Origin: Streptomyces sp. NBC_00433
Lineage (GTDB): Bacteria; Actinomycetota; Actinomycetes; Streptomycetales; Streptomycetaceae
Assembly: GCA_036015235.1 (NCBI GenBank)
Contig: CP107926.1
Span: 2,856,001 to 2,920,000, forward strand
DNA: 64,000 nt
Direction of reading: 5' to 3'
A model generated the notes under the pieces. That model did not search any database, had not been told where the DNA came from, and was given only the letters and a program-made list of their open reading frames with translations. Every line of letters begins with the position of its first letter. The stretch's first letter is position 1. Of this stretch, positions 42,389 to 51,596 are shown piece by piece. The position numbers and the translations under genes were made by a program.

Positions 42389-43888
42389 ATGGATGATCGG
42401 CTGCGCGCGGTGTGCGACCTGATGATGCCCACCGTCCGGGAGATGGCCGGGCTGCACGAATACGACGGCCGTGTGCAGGACCTCTCCCCCGACGGGATCC
42501 GCGGCGCGCTGGCCGCGGTCGACGGGGCGAGGCGCGCGTCCGCGCCGCTGGACGACGCGCACGACGAGGCGCATCTGGCGATCTTCGAGGACTCGCTGCG
42601 GGTGCAGTACGGGGAGCTGGAGATGCACCGGCGCGACCCGTACCCGCATCTGTCGAATCTCGAACTCGCCTGCTATGACCGGGAGTATGCGCGCCGCAAG
42701 GTACGTGCCGGCGCCCGGCATAAACATCTGGCGCAGTGGCCCGACGCGGTGGACGCGGCGCTGGCCTCGCTGGACCGGGTGAGTGCCCCGGTGGCCGCCG
42801 CGCTGCTGGGCTCGGCGCACGGGCTGGCCGCCGACGTCCACGAGGACCAGGGCGACACCGAGGCGGCGGCGATCGCCGCGCACCGCCGGCTGGTCGCCCA
42901 CCTGGAGGACGCCGCCGTCAACGGCGACCCGGACCCGCGGCTGGGCGGCCCCGCCCTGGCCGCGCTGATGGGTGCGCAGGAGGGCCTGCACGTGGATCTG
43001 ACGGCGCTGGCCGACGCCGCGGACAAGGAGCGGGTGCGGCTGGGCGAGCTGCTCGCCGACTCGTGCCGCGCGCTGGACCGGGAGCGGTCGGTGGACGAGC
43101 TGATCCCCGAACTGCTGGCCGACCACCCCACCGCCGACGGTGTCATCCCGGAGGCGGCGCGGCTCACCGAGGAGGTCATCGCCTTCACCCGCGAGCGCCG
43201 CCTCGCGCCGTATCTGGACGGCGAGTGCCTGGTCGGTCCCGCCCCGCCGTCGCGCCGCTGGGCGATGGCGATGATGACCTGGGCGGGTCCGGGAGAGCCG
43301 GAGTCGCCGTCCTGGTACCACGTGACGCCGCCGGAGCCCGACTGGCCCGCGCAGGAGCGGGAGGAGTGGCTGACGGTCTTCAGCCGTACGAGCCTGCCGT
43401 CGATCACCGTGCACGAGGTCGCGCCGGGCCACTTCGCGCACGGGAGGGCGCTGCGGCACGCGACCAGCCCGGTCCGGCGGGTCCTGCACAGCCTGTCCTT
43501 CTGCGAGGGCTGGGCACATTACGTGGAGGAGGTCTGCCTCGACGAGGGCTTCCGCGCCCGCGACCCGCGGTTCGCCATCGGTGTCGCCCTGGAGGCGCTG
43601 GTCCGGGTGACCCGGCTGACCTGCGCGATCGGCATGCACACCGGCGCCATGGACGTGGCCGAGGCCACCCGGCACTTCATGCGGTACGCCCACCTCGCCC
43701 CCGTGGGGGCGGCCTCGGAGGCCAGGCGCGGCACTTTCGACGCCGGATACGGCCGCTACACCTGGGGCAAGCTGGAGATCAGGCGGGCCCGCGCCCGTGC
43801 GGAGCGGTCGCCGTCCTTCACTCTGCCGGGCTTCCACGCCGAGCTGCTGGCCCTGGGCGCCCCGCCGCTGGGCCTGCTCAAGACGTAG
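42389..43888 (+). CDS. DUF885-family putative zinc peptidase
   Basis: A 499-residue soluble, mostly helical protein. It has the family's metal-site pattern HEVAPGHFAHGRAL, where HExxPGH gives two His and one Glu, and downstream CEGWAHYVEE with a further Glu/His. Related proteins are annotated as metal-dependent carboxypeptidase-like enzymes; substrate is unknown. No signal peptide. ATG at 42389. The gene lies 68 nt behind the cysteine desulfurase on the same strand, so co-transcription is possible, and converges on the first SseB gene with nine bases between stops. Confidence 0.85.
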   Translation: MDDRLRAVCDLMMPTVREMAGLHEYDGRVQDLSPDGIRGALAAVDGARRASAPLDDAHDEAHLAIFEDSLRVQYGELEMHRRDPYPHLSNLELACYDREYARRKVRAGARHKHLAQWPDAVDAALASLDRVSAPVAAALLGSAHGLAADVHEDQGDTEAAAIAAHRRLVAHLEDAAVNGDPDPRLGGPALAALMGAQEGLHVDLTALADAADKERVRLGELLADSCRALDRERSVDELIPELLADHPTADGVIPEAARLTEEVIAFTRERRLAPYLDGECLVGPAPPSRRWAMAMMTWAGPGEPESPSWYHVTPPEPDWPAQEREEWLTVFSRTSLPSITVHEVAPGHFAHGRALRHATSPVRRVLHSLSFCEGWAHYVEEVCLDEGFRARDPRFAIGVALEALVRVTRLTCAIGMHTGAMDVAEATRHFMRYAHLAPVGAASEARRGTFDAGYGRYTWGKLEIRRARARAERSPSFTLPGFHAELLALGAPPLGLLKT

Positions 43889-43897
43889 CCGCCGGGG

Positions 43898-44710
43898 TCA
43901 GTACGTGCGCGGCGGCTGTCCCCAGGCCGGCGGCCCGGAGAAGGCCTCGCGGTCGAAGAAGGGCTGCGCGTTGGCGCGGAGCCACATGGCGACGGAGTCG
44001 TACGCGTCGGCCATGGCGACCGTGGAGATGGACAGCCCTTCCGGCACCCCCGCGGCCGCCTGCTGCATCATCAGGCGGACCGATTCGACGGCCTGGGGCG
44101 AGGAGTCGTAGACCTCGACGCCGATCGCGAGGTAGGGCTCGCCCACGGCCGGCTGGATCCAGGCCTGGCGCAGGGCCCGCACCGCGGGGGTGCGGTGCGC
44201 GGCTGTGGCGAGCAGGGCGTAGAACTGCGGGATCTGCAGCGACGGTTCGCCTATCTGCAGCGGGCCCGCGGGCAGCAGGTCGAGGCCGCCGGCGATCCTG
44301 CGCAGGTCGGGCCAGGGGATGCCGACGCCGCCGCCGTTGGCGTGCGGATTGAGCCAGAGCCCGCAGTGCTCGGGGAAGAGGCTGCGGGCGATGTCCCGCC
44401 CGGTGACGATCTCGTGGTCGCGGTTCCAGCCGCTGACGGACAGTTCCTTGGGCGAGGTGCAGCAGGGCGCGTAGCGCTGGCCGCTGACCTCCATGGACGC
44501 GTATTGCGCGTCGGGCGCCCCCGGCGTGCCCTGCCAGAGCAGCATCCAGACCTGGCCGTCGGCCAGCGACGCGAGCAGGTTCTCGTATGCGTCGAAGCGG
44601 CCGGGCGCCACCTGGAGCAGCATCTGCTCCACATGGCCGGCCGCCGCGCCGCCTTGCGCGCCCGCGATCACGTGGGACCGCCCCTTTCCCGTCGTTCGGT
44701 GTTCCGCCAT
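43898..44710 (-). CDS. SseB-family protein 1
   Basis: A 270-residue protein of the SseB family (enhanced serine sensitivity). It has an N-terminal SseB fold (VEQMLLQVAPGRFDAYENLLASL, QVWMLLWQG, LFPEHCGLWLNPHANGGGVGIPW). The C-terminal SseB domain is LRQAWIQPAVGEPYLAIGVEVYD. It ends with the tail FFDREAFSGPPAWGQPPRTY. The name comes from E. coli overexpression effects; molecular role unknown. ATG at 44710, weak ribosome binding site. A paralogous gene lies 124 nt upstream on the same strand, and the serine/glycine genes gcvT to sdaA are divergent nearby, which fits a link to serine metabolism. Confidence 0.8.
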   Translation of the reverse strand: MAEHRTTGKGRSHVIAGAQGGAAAGHVEQMLLQVAPGRFDAYENLLASLADGQVWMLLWQGTPGAPDAQYASMEVSGQRYAPCCTSPKELSVSGWNRDHEIVTGRDIARSLFPEHCGLWLNPHANGGGVGIPWPDLRRIAGGLDLLPAGPLQIGEPSLQIPQFYALLATAAHRTPAVRALRQAWIQPAVGEPYLAIGVEVYDSSPQAVESVRLMMQQAAAGVPEGLSISTVAMADAYDSVAMWLRANAQPFFDREAFSGPPAWGQPPRTY

Positions 44711-44834
44711 CAAACCAGGTCGACTGTTCCCGGTGGAATGCTGACCGACTCAAGCGGCGCCGGCTAAATGGCACGTATACGGCGGGTATACACAAGCGCC
44801 CCGCCAGGCACGCGGGTTGGCCCCGGCGTGCGGC

Positions 44835-45584
44835 TCAGTCCCGGCTGTAGAACGGTCGCACGGTCTCCAGCATCCAGTCCCCCACCGGGTCCTGGGCGAT
44901 GTCGAGCAGGATCAGGTGCACCGGCCAGGGCAGCGGCGCCGCGCCCAGGGCGCGGCCGAGCGCGTCCATGGCGGCGGACCTGTCCTGGTCCTGCCAGCCG
45001 TCGAGTTCGACGCCGACGAAGAGCGCGGGCGGGTCCTCCTCGACCGCGGCCATGGCGCGGCGGGCGCTGAGCACCACGGGGGTGACGGCGTATTCGGCGG
45101 CGGCGACGGCCAGGAAGTCCACCGGCTCGTCGTCGGGCGCCGGCTCCCACAGCCGCACCCTGGCGCCGCTGGGGCTCTGCTCGCCGTATGCCCCGGGCTG
45201 CCCGGTGCGGCACAGTTGGGCGACGGCCTCGGGCGGCAGCGGCACTCCGACGGCGCCGCCGGGATTGACGGCGATGCCGACCAGCGGGGGCAGTCCGCGG
45301 GCGAATTCCCTCACCGGCGCGACCGTGCAGGACATGCCTTCCGCGGCCTGCCGGAACTGCTGCTCGGAGCTGAAGACCGGCACATAGGGCGCACCGCCCA
45401 GCTCCAGGGTGGGCAGGTCGAGGCCGCCGCCTCCCGGCAGGTCTCCGTTGGGCAGCGGCACCCACACATGGGAGCGGCCGAGGACTTCGAGCAGCCGGGG
45501 GGTCGCCGCGGGATTGCCGAGGCTCGCCGCGAGCACTTCCTCCAGCTCGTTCGCCGGCCATATGTACGGTGCCGGATTCTCCAT
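44835..45584 (-). CDS. SseB-family protein 2
   Basis: A 249-residue paralogue of the next gene. Motifs: ANELEEVLAASLGNPAATPRLLEVL, HVWVPLPNG, GIAVNPGGAVGVPLP and the C-terminal GVELDGWQDQDRSAAMDALGRAL. The end is PVGDWMLETVRPFYSRD. ATG at 45584 with AAGG 6-8 nt upstream; a GTG two codons earlier is possible. It is divergent from the glycine riboswitch-gcvT unit, so its promoter shares that 396-nt gap. Confidence 0.82.
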   Translation of the reverse strand: MENPAPYIWPANELEEVLAASLGNPAATPRLLEVLGRSHVWVPLPNGDLPGGGGLDLPTLELGGAPYVPVFSSEQQFRQAAEGMSCTVAPVREFARGLPPLVGIAVNPGGAVGVPLPPEAVAQLCRTGQPGAYGEQSPSGARVRLWEPAPDDEPVDFLAVAAAEYAVTPVVLSARRAMAAVEEDPPALFVGVELDGWQDQDRSAAMDALGRALGAAPLPWPVHLILLDIAQDPVGDWMLETVRPFYSRD

Positions 45585-45712
45585 GTCCACCCTTGTCCGC
45601 GCCTGTGCCACCGTCGCCGCCCGTGTCCTGACCGGAAACACTAGCGGCTGAGCGCTCGGGGTGCCCGAGCATGCAATGATGGCGGCACAATACGCATACC
45701 GGCCGTTGGAGG

Positions 45713-45943
45713 CCGCGCGGGAGAGTTCCGGCCCCTGTCACCAGGTGTCGGGCGCCGAAGGAGCAAGTCCTCCCTTGAATCTCTCAGGCACAGATACCGC
45801 GCGGGCGAGGCAGATCTGAAAAGCGGGCGGGCCGTCGACACCGGTCCCGCCCCACCCAAGGTGCAAACCGCGGCCCGCAGGGGTCACGGTGAACCTCTCA
45901 GGTTCCGATGACAGATGGGGAGGCCGGGGTCCTAGCCCCGGCC
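45713..45943 (+). ncRNA. Tandem glycine riboswitch upstream of gcvT
   Basis: Two aptamers with a short linker. Aptamer 1 (about 45713-45815) has GCGCCGAAGGAGCAAG, GAATCTCTCAGGCACAGATA and a CGCGCGGG closing segment. Aptamer 2 (about 45848-45920) has GGTGCAAACCGC and GTGAACCTCTCAGGTTCCGA, closed by CCCCA/TGGGG. A GGCCGGGG/CCCCGGCC hairpin (45922-45943) follows and may be the expression platform; it has no T-run. The leader ends 38 nt before the gcvT ATG. A glycine riboswitch at this gene is established in Streptomyces as an 'on' switch for glycine detoxification. Confidence 0.93.
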
Positions 45944-45980
45944 GCAGTGTCCCCGTCCGCCGCCTTTGGGAGCCCTTTCG

Positions 45981-47135
45981 ATGAGTGAACCGTCGAACCA
46001 GCCGCTGAGCGCACCGCCCGCCGCGTCCCCGCGCCGTACCGCCCTCGACGCGGTGCACCGCGCCCTCGGTGCGACCATGACCGACTTCGCGGGCTGGGAC
46101 ATGCCGCTGCGCTACGGCAGCGAGCGCGACGAGCACCAGGCCGTACGCACCAGGGCGGGGCTCTTCGACCTCTCGCACATGGGCGAGATCACGGTGACCG
46201 GTCCGCAGGCCGGGCAGGCGCTGGACCACGCCCTGGTCGGCCACCTGTCGGCGCTCGCGGTCGGCAAGGCCCGCTACACGATGATCTGCGCGCCGGACGG
46301 CGGCATCCTGGACGACCTGATCGTCTACCGGCTCGCCGAGCAGCGCTACCTGGTCGTCGCCAACGCCTCCAACGCGCAGACGGTGCTCGACACGGTCGCG
46401 CTGCGCGCGGCGGGATTCGACGCGCAGGTGACCGACGACCGGGACGCCTACGCGCTGCTGGCCGTGCAGGGCCCGGCCGCGCCCGGCATCCTCAAGGCGG
46501 TCACCGAGGCGGACCTGGACGGGCTGCGCTATTACGCCGGGCTGCCGGGGACCGTCGCGGGGGTGTCCGCGCTGATCGCCAGGACCGGTTACACGGGCGA
46601 GGACGGCTTCGAGCTTTTCGTGGCCCCCGCCGACGCCGAGCGGCTGTGGCAGGCGCTGCTTACGGCGGGCGCCGACGCCGGTCTGGTGCCGTGCGGGCTG
46701 TCGTGCCGCGACACGCTGCGCCTGGAGGCCGGGATGCCGCTGTACGGGCACGAGCTGACCGCGAAGGTCACGCCCTTCGACGCGGGGCTCGGGCGGGTCG
46801 TGAAGTTCGACAAGCCCGGTGACTTCGTCGGCCGGGAGGCGCTGACCGCGGCCGCGGCCAGGGCCGCCGACATCCCGCCGCGCAAGCTGGTCGGGCTGAT
46901 CGCCGAGGGCCGCCGGGTGCCGCGCGCGGGCTACACGGTCACCGACGCGTCCGGCGCGGTGATCGGCGAGGTCACCTCGGGCGCCCCGTCGCCCACCCTC
47001 GGCGTGCCGGTCGCCATGGCGTACGTGGACGCCGCCCATGCCGCGCCCGGCACCGAGGGGGTCGCGGTCGACATCCGCGGCAGCCGCGAGCCGTACCGTG
47101 TCGTGGCGCTGCCCTTTTACCAGCGCGAGCGCTGA
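45981..47135 (+). CDS. gcvT: Glycine cleavage system T protein (aminomethyltransferase)
   Basis: Transfers the methylene group from aminomethyl-lipoyl GcvH to tetrahydrofolate, releasing ammonia. The 384-residue product has DFAGWDMPLRYGS and the catalytic Asp region GLFDLSHMGEI. ARYTMICAPDGGILDDLIVYRL, RTGYTGEDGFELF and GLSCRDTLRLEAGMPLYG are also present. ATG at 45981 follows GGGAG by 8 nt. It is first in gcvT-gcvH-glyA-sdaA and controlled by the tandem glycine riboswitch. The decarboxylase gene gcvP is not in this window and must lie elsewhere. Confidence 0.97.
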   Translation: MSEPSNQPLSAPPAASPRRTALDAVHRALGATMTDFAGWDMPLRYGSERDEHQAVRTRAGLFDLSHMGEITVTGPQAGQALDHALVGHLSALAVGKARYTMICAPDGGILDDLIVYRLAEQRYLVVANASNAQTVLDTVALRAAGFDAQVTDDRDAYALLAVQGPAAPGILKAVTEADLDGLRYYAGLPGTVAGVSALIARTGYTGEDGFELFVAPADAERLWQALLTAGADAGLVPCGLSCRDTLRLEAGMPLYGHELTAKVTPFDAGLGRVVKFDKPGDFVGREALTAAAARAADIPPRKLVGLIAEGRRVPRAGYTVTDASGAVIGEVTSGAPSPTLGVPVAMAYVDAAHAAPGTEGVAVDIRGSREPYRVVALPFYQRER

Positions 47136-47145
47136 GACCCCGAAG

Positions 47146-47172
47146 TTTTCCACAGAAGGCGGCTTGTCCACA
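47146..47172 (+). promoter_or_regulatory. Pair of DnaA-box-like 9-mers between gcvT and gcvH
   Basis: TTTTCCACA at 47146-47154 and TTGTCCACA at 47164-47172, same orientation, 18 nt apart. TTGTCCACA is the preferred Streptomyces DnaA box. They lie in the 90-nt gcvT-gcvH gap. This may be a DnaA-titration or regulatory site; a replication origin is unlikely at two boxes. Confidence 0.45.
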
Positions 47173-47225
47173 GGCTGCCGCGTCGGCTTCGCCATCACCT
47201 CTTCGCATCCGGGAGAATTTCCGTC

Positions 47226-47606
47226 ATGAGCATCAATCCTGAGCAGCTGCGTTACAGCAAGGAGCACGAGTGGCTCACCGACCCCGAGGACGGCGCCTCG
47301 ACCGTGGGCATCACCTCGCATGCCGCCGACGCGCTCGGTGACGTCGTCTTCGTCCAGCTCCCCGAGGTGGGCGCGACGGTGACCGCGGGCGAGAGCTGCG
47401 GCGAGCTGGAGTCCACCAAGTCCGTCAGCGAGCTGTACGCCCCGGTGTCCGGTGAGGTCACCGAGGTCAACCAGGACGTCGTCGACGACCCGTCGCTGGT
47501 CAATTCCGCGCCGTTCGAGGGCGGCTGGCTGTTCAAGGTGAAGGTCTCGGACGAGGGCGCGGACCTGCTGACCGCGGCCGAGTACGACGCCTTCATCGCG
47601 GCCTGA
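47226..47606 (+). CDS. gcvH: Glycine cleavage system H protein
   Basis: Lipoyl carrier that shuttles the aminomethyl group between the P, T and L proteins. The 126-residue product begins [10 protein letters not shown], the family signature. Lys65 in [17 protein letters not shown] is the lipoylation site. The length is normal. ATG at 47226 is 90 nt after gcvT; the gap contains two DnaA-box-like sites. glyA follows after 35 nt. Confidence 0.97.
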   Translation: MSINPEQLRYSKEHEWLTDPEDGASTVGITSHAADALGDVVFVQLPEVGATVTAGESCGELESTKSVSELYAPVSGEVTEVNQDVVDDPSLVNSAPFEGGWLFKVKVSDEGADLLTAAEYDAFIAA

Positions 47607-47641
47607 GCCCTCGTCCCCGCCCGCCACACCAGGAAGATCCC

Positions 47642-48907
47642 ATGTCGCTCCTGAATCAGTCACTGCACGACTTCGACCCCGAGGTCGCCGCCGAGGTCGA
47701 CGCCGAACTGCACCGCCAGCAGTCCACGCTGGAGATGATCGCCTCGGAGAATTTCGCCCCGGTGGCGGTTCTGGAGGCCCAGGGCTCGGTGCTGACCAAC
47801 AAGTACGCCGAGGGCTACCCCGGCCGCCGGTATTACGGCGGCTGCGAGCATGTCGACGTCATCGAGCAGCTGGCCATCGACCGGGTCAAGGCGCTCTTCG
47901 GCGCCGAGGCCGCCAACGTCCAGCCGCACTCGGGCGCGCAGGCGAACGCGGCGGCGATGTTCGCGCTGCTCAAGCCGGGCGACACCATCCTCGGCCTGGA
48001 CCTGGCGCACGGCGGTCACCTGACGCACGGCATGAAGATCAACTTCTCCGGCAAGCTCTACAAGGTCGCCGCCTACCACGTCGACGGCGACACCGGCCTG
48101 GTCGACATGGCCGAGGTCGAGCGGCTCGCCAAGGAGCACCGGCCGCAGCTGATCATCGCCGGCTGGTCGGCGTATCCGCGGCAGCTGGACTTCGCCGCCT
48201 TCCGGCGGATCGCCGACGGGGTCGGCGCGTATCTGATGGTCGACATGGCGCATTTCGCCGGCCTTGTCGCGGCCGGGCTGCACCCCTCGCCCGTGCCGCA
48301 CGCGCATGTGGTCACCACCACGACGCACAAGACGCTCGGCGGCCCGCGCGGCGGCATCATCCTGTCCACCGCCGACCTGGCCAAGAAGATCAACACCGCG
48401 GTCTTCCCCGGCCAGCAGGGCGGCCCGCTGGAGCATGTCATCGCCGGCAAGGCCGTCGCCTTCAAGGCCGCGGCCACCGACGAATTCCGCGACCGCCAGA
48501 CCCGTACGCTGGAGGGGGCGAAGATCCTGGCGGAAAGGCTCGGGCGGGACGACCTCGCCGCCGCGGGTGTCGCCGTGCTGTCGGGCGGCACGGACGTGCA
48601 CCTGGTGCTGGTCGACCTGCGCGCCTCGGCGCTCGACGGCCAGCAGGCCGAGGACCGGCTGCACGGCATCGGCATCACCGTGAACCGCAACGCGATCCCG
48701 AACGACCCGCGGCCGCCCATGGTGACCTCGGGCCTGCGGATCGGCACACCGGCGCTGGCCACCCGGGGCTTCGGCGCCGAGGCCTTCCGCGAGGTCGCCG
48801 ACATCATCGCGACGGCGCTGCAGCCGGCCTTCGACGCGGACGCGCTCCGCGCGAGGGTCACCGCGCTCGCCGAGCGCCACCCGCTGTATCCGACGCTCGC
48901 GTCATGA
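47642..48907 (+). CDS. glyA: Serine hydroxymethyltransferase
   Basis: PLP enzyme interconverting serine and glycine with tetrahydrofolate. The 421-residue product has [13 protein letters not shown] and [17 protein letters not shown]. The PLP lysine is in [16 protein letters not shown]. All SHMT hallmarks are kept and the length is normal. Being downstream of gcvT and gcvH it can use the methylene-tetrahydrofolate formed by glycine cleavage to turn a second glycine into serine, which SdaA then deaminates. A strong hairpin follows its stop. Confidence 0.97.
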   Translation: MSLLNQSLHDFDPEVAAEVDAELHRQQSTLEMIASENFAPVAVLEAQGSVLTNKYAEGYPGRRYYGGCEHVDVIEQLAIDRVKALFGAEAANVQPHSGAQANAAAMFALLKPGDTILGLDLAHGGHLTHGMKINFSGKLYKVAAYHVDGDTGLVDMAEVERLAKEHRPQLIIAGWSAYPRQLDFAAFRRIADGVGAYLMVDMAHFAGLVAAGLHPSPVPHAHVVTTTTHKTLGGPRGGIILSTADLAKKINTAVFPGQQGGPLEHVIAGKAVAFKAAATDEFRDRQTRTLEGAKILAERLGRDDLAAAGVAVLSGGTDVHLVLVDLRASALDGQQAEDRLHGIGITVNRNAIPNDPRPPMVTSGLRIGTPALATRGFGAEAFREVADIIATALQPAFDADALRARVTALAERHPLYPTLAS

Positions 48908-48910
48908 ACT

Positions 48911-48954
48911 GCTCCGCGGTGTGCGGCACCCCCCCCCGCCGCACACCGCGGAGC
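48911..48954 (+). terminator. 17-bp hairpin after glyA
   Basis: GCTCCGCGGTGTGCGGC at 48911-48927 pairs perfectly with GCCGCACACCGCGGAGC at 48938-48954; the 10-nt loop is A plus nine C. It starts three bases after the glyA stop. It probably ends or weakens transcription before sdaA. Confidence 0.75.
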
Positions 48955-49010
48955 GCCCGGCACCACCCCGCGGACAACGGCGTCCGCGGTCAACCTGGAG
49001 CACTGAACGC

Positions 49011-50378
49011 ATGGCAATCTCCGTATTCGACCTCTTCTCCGTCGGCATAGGCCCCTCCAGCTCCCACACGGTGGGACCGATGCGGGCCGCCCGGATATTC
49101 GCGCAGCGGTTGAAGACCGAGGATCTGCTCACCCGTACGGCGGCGCTCAAAGCCGAGCTCTTCGGGTCGCTGGGCGCGACCGGCCACGGCCACGGCACCC
49201 CCAAGGCGGTGCTGCTGGGCCTGGCCGGTCACTCCCCCCGTACGGTCGACGTCGAAGCGGTGGACGCCGAGGTCGCCGCCGTCCACGCGGACAAGCGCCT
49301 GACGCTGCTCGGCGCGCACGACGTGGCCTTCGACCCGGCCACCGACCTGGTGCTGCACCGCCGCCGCTCGCTGCCCTACCACGCCAACGGCATGACGCTG
49401 TCCGCCTTCGACGCCGCGGGCGAACCGCTGCTGGCCAAGACGTACTACAGCGTCGGCGGCGGCTTCGTCGTCGACGAGGACGCGATCGGCGCGGACCGGA
49501 TCAAGCTGGACGACACGGTGCTGCGCCACCCCTTCCGCACCGGGGACGAGCTGCTGCGGCTGTCCAGGGAGACCGGCCTGTCGATCTCCGCGCTGATGCT
49601 GGAGAACGAGAAGGCCTGGCGCACCGAGGCCGAGATCCGCGCGGGCCTGCTGGAGATCTGGCAGGTGATGCGGGAGTGCGTGCAGCGCGGCATGACCCGC
49701 GAGGGCATCCTGCCCGGCGGCCTCAAGGTCCGCCGCAGGGCCGCCACCACGGCCCGCCAACTGCGCGCCGAGGGCGACGCGGCGGCACACGCGATGGAGT
49801 GGATCACCCTCTACGCGATGGCGGTCAACGAGGAGAACGCCGCCGGCGGCCGGGTCGTCACCGCCCCCACCAACGGCGCGGCCGGCATCATCCCGGCCGT
49901 CCTGCACTACTACCGGGAGTTCGTCCCCGGCGCCGACGACGACGGCGTCGTCCGCTTCCTCCTCGCGGCCGGCGCGATCGGCATGCTCTTCAAGGAGAAC
50001 GCGTCGATCTCCGGCGCCGAGGTCGGCTGCCAGGGCGAGGTCGGCTCCGCCTGCTCCATGGCCGCCGGCGGCCTCGCCGAGATCCTCGGCGGCACCCCCG
50101 AGCAGGTGGAGAATGCCGCCGAGATCGGTATGGAGCACAATCTCGGCCTGACCTGCGACCCGGTCGGCGGCCTGGTCCAGATCCCCTGCATCGAGCGCAA
50201 CGGCATGGCCGCGGTCAAGGCGGTGACCGCCGCCAAGATGGCGATGCGCGGCGACGGCCGCCACCACGTGTCCCTGGACAAGGTCATCAAGACGATGAAG
50301 GAGACCGGCGCCGACATGAAGGTCAAGTACAAGGAGACCGCCCGCGGCGGCCTCGCGGTCAACGTCATCGAGTGCTGA
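49011..50378 (+). CDS. sdaA: L-serine dehydratase (iron-sulfur type)
   Basis: [4Fe-4S] enzyme that deaminates serine to pyruvate and ammonia. The 455-residue product is the single-chain form. An N-terminal beta domain starts [23 protein letters not shown] and a C-terminal alpha domain carries the cluster cysteines in [16 protein letters not shown] and [30 protein letters not shown] is also present. ATG at 49011 has GGAG 10 nt upstream. It completes the glycine/serine-clearing gene set, though a hairpin after glyA suggests its own promoter or reduced read-through. Confidence 0.96.
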   Translation: MAISVFDLFSVGIGPSSSHTVGPMRAARIFAQRLKTEDLLTRTAALKAELFGSLGATGHGHGTPKAVLLGLAGHSPRTVDVEAVDAEVAAVHADKRLTLLGAHDVAFDPATDLVLHRRRSLPYHANGMTLSAFDAAGEPLLAKTYYSVGGGFVVDEDAIGADRIKLDDTVLRHPFRTGDELLRLSRETGLSISALMLENEKAWRTEAEIRAGLLEIWQVMRECVQRGMTREGILPGGLKVRRRAATTARQLRAEGDAAAHAMEWITLYAMAVNEENAAGGRVVTAPTNGAAGIIPAVLHYYREFVPGADDDGVVRFLLAAGAIGMLFKENASISGAEVGCQGEVGSACSMAAGGLAEILGGTPEQVENAAEIGMEHNLGLTCDPVGGLVQIPCIERNGMAAVKAVTAAKMAMRGDGRHHVSLDKVIKTMKETGADMKVKYKETARGGLAVNVIEC

Positions 50379-50643
50379 CCGTCTCGTGCCGCGTCAGGCA
50401 GCGTTCGCCCTGGGGCGGTGCCGGAGAACTCGTCGAAACGGTCTCCCGGCCGCAGCCGAGGATGGCCCCGTTCCGGCTCTTGACGGCCGGCTGGGCGGAC
50501 GCGGAGCAGGGGCCGGGGCCGGGGGGCCCGTCGGCGGCGTCCGGGGCTCGCAGCAGCCCGTTCCAGCCCTGGCCATACAACCTCTGACCTGGTCTTCTGT
50601 CGTTCTCGCTCCTACGATCGACACCGGTCGAAAGGGGGGCCGG

Positions 50644-51420
50644 ATGGACCGGACCGTACGCACCGTCGAGGACGTTCTCGCGCTCCTGGACGGGCTCTTC
50701 GCATCTGAGTCCGAGGCCGGCCGCTTGGCGACGGGCGACGGCAAGGACTTCTGGGACCGCTTCTACGCCGACCGGTCGAGGCCGGTCCCGTTCTTCGCGA
50801 CGAAGCCGGACGAGAACCTGGCCGCTTACCTCGCTCAGGGCCTGATCGCCCCCGGCCGGGCCCTGGACCTGGGATGCGGGCCCGGACGCAACGCCTTGTA
50901 CCTCGCATCGCACGGCTTCGGGGTGGACGCCGTCGACCTCTCCCCGGTGGCCGTCGCCTGGGGCGAGGACCGGGCCCGCGAGGCCGGAGTCGACGTCCGC
51001 TTCCTGTGCGGTGACGCTTTCGCCCTCCCCGCCGCCGAGTTGAGCGGCCCCTACGACCTGGTCGTCGACTCGGGGTGCTTCCACCACCTGCCGCCCCACC
51101 GCCGCGTCAGCTACCTGGCCCTCCTCGACCGGGTCCTCGCCCCCGGCGGCCACCTCGCACTCACCAGCTTCGCCGCCGGCGGAGCCGGAATGGGGTCGGA
51201 ACTCACGGACACCGACCTCTACCGCGAACGCGATCTGCGGGGCGGCCTCGCCTACACCCCGGAGTCGCTGCGCTGGATCTTCTCCGACCTGGCGGAGGTG
51301 GAACTGCGCCGCATGCGGGAGGAGCCCCCTGAGTCAGCGCTGTTCGGCGTGGCCTTCCTGTGGACCGCGTTGTTCCGTCGGGGTGTGACCCCCTGTCACG
51401 ACGGGGCCGACGTGGTCTGA
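50644..51420 (+). CDS. Class I SAM-dependent methyltransferase
   Basis: A 258-residue methyltransferase with motif I ALDLGCGPGRNALYLA, motif II VDAVDLSPVAVAWG and the acidic FLCGDAFALP. The DLVVDSGCFHHLPPHRR loop contains a Cys-His-His cluster like that of thiopurine/tellurite-type methyltransferases. LLDRVLAPGGHLALTSF is motif IV-like. The substrate is unknown. ATG at 50644 follows AAGGGGGG. The N-terminal 25 residues (VRTVEDVLALLDGLF) form an amphipathic helix. It is monocistronic, starting the accessory stretch at the right of the window. Confidence 0.88.
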   Translation: MDRTVRTVEDVLALLDGLFASESEAGRLATGDGKDFWDRFYADRSRPVPFFATKPDENLAAYLAQGLIAPGRALDLGCGPGRNALYLASHGFGVDAVDLSPVAVAWGEDRAREAGVDVRFLCGDAFALPAAELSGPYDLVVDSGCFHHLPPHRRVSYLALLDRVLAPGGHLALTSFAAGGAGMGSELTDTDLYRERDLRGGLAYTPESLRWIFSDLAEVELRRMREEPPESALFGVAFLWTALFRRGVTPCHDGADVV

Positions 51421-51596
51421 TGCGGCGTTAGCCCTGACCTGCGAATCCTCGTCTTCAGCGCTGTCGGAGCCGAACGCCCCCTGCCGCCGGACACCCATAA
51501 GGTGATCGTCGCTTTCCGTGCATCCCCCGGTCATGGAGCCGCGCAGGCGCGATGGCATGCTTGCCCCTGCAGTTTTCCAGACCCACAGGAGACAAT

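Noticed and set aside
47146-47172. Replication origin
   Set aside because: Two DnaA-like boxes inside a metabolic operon, without dnaA/dnaN neighbours or a box cluster.
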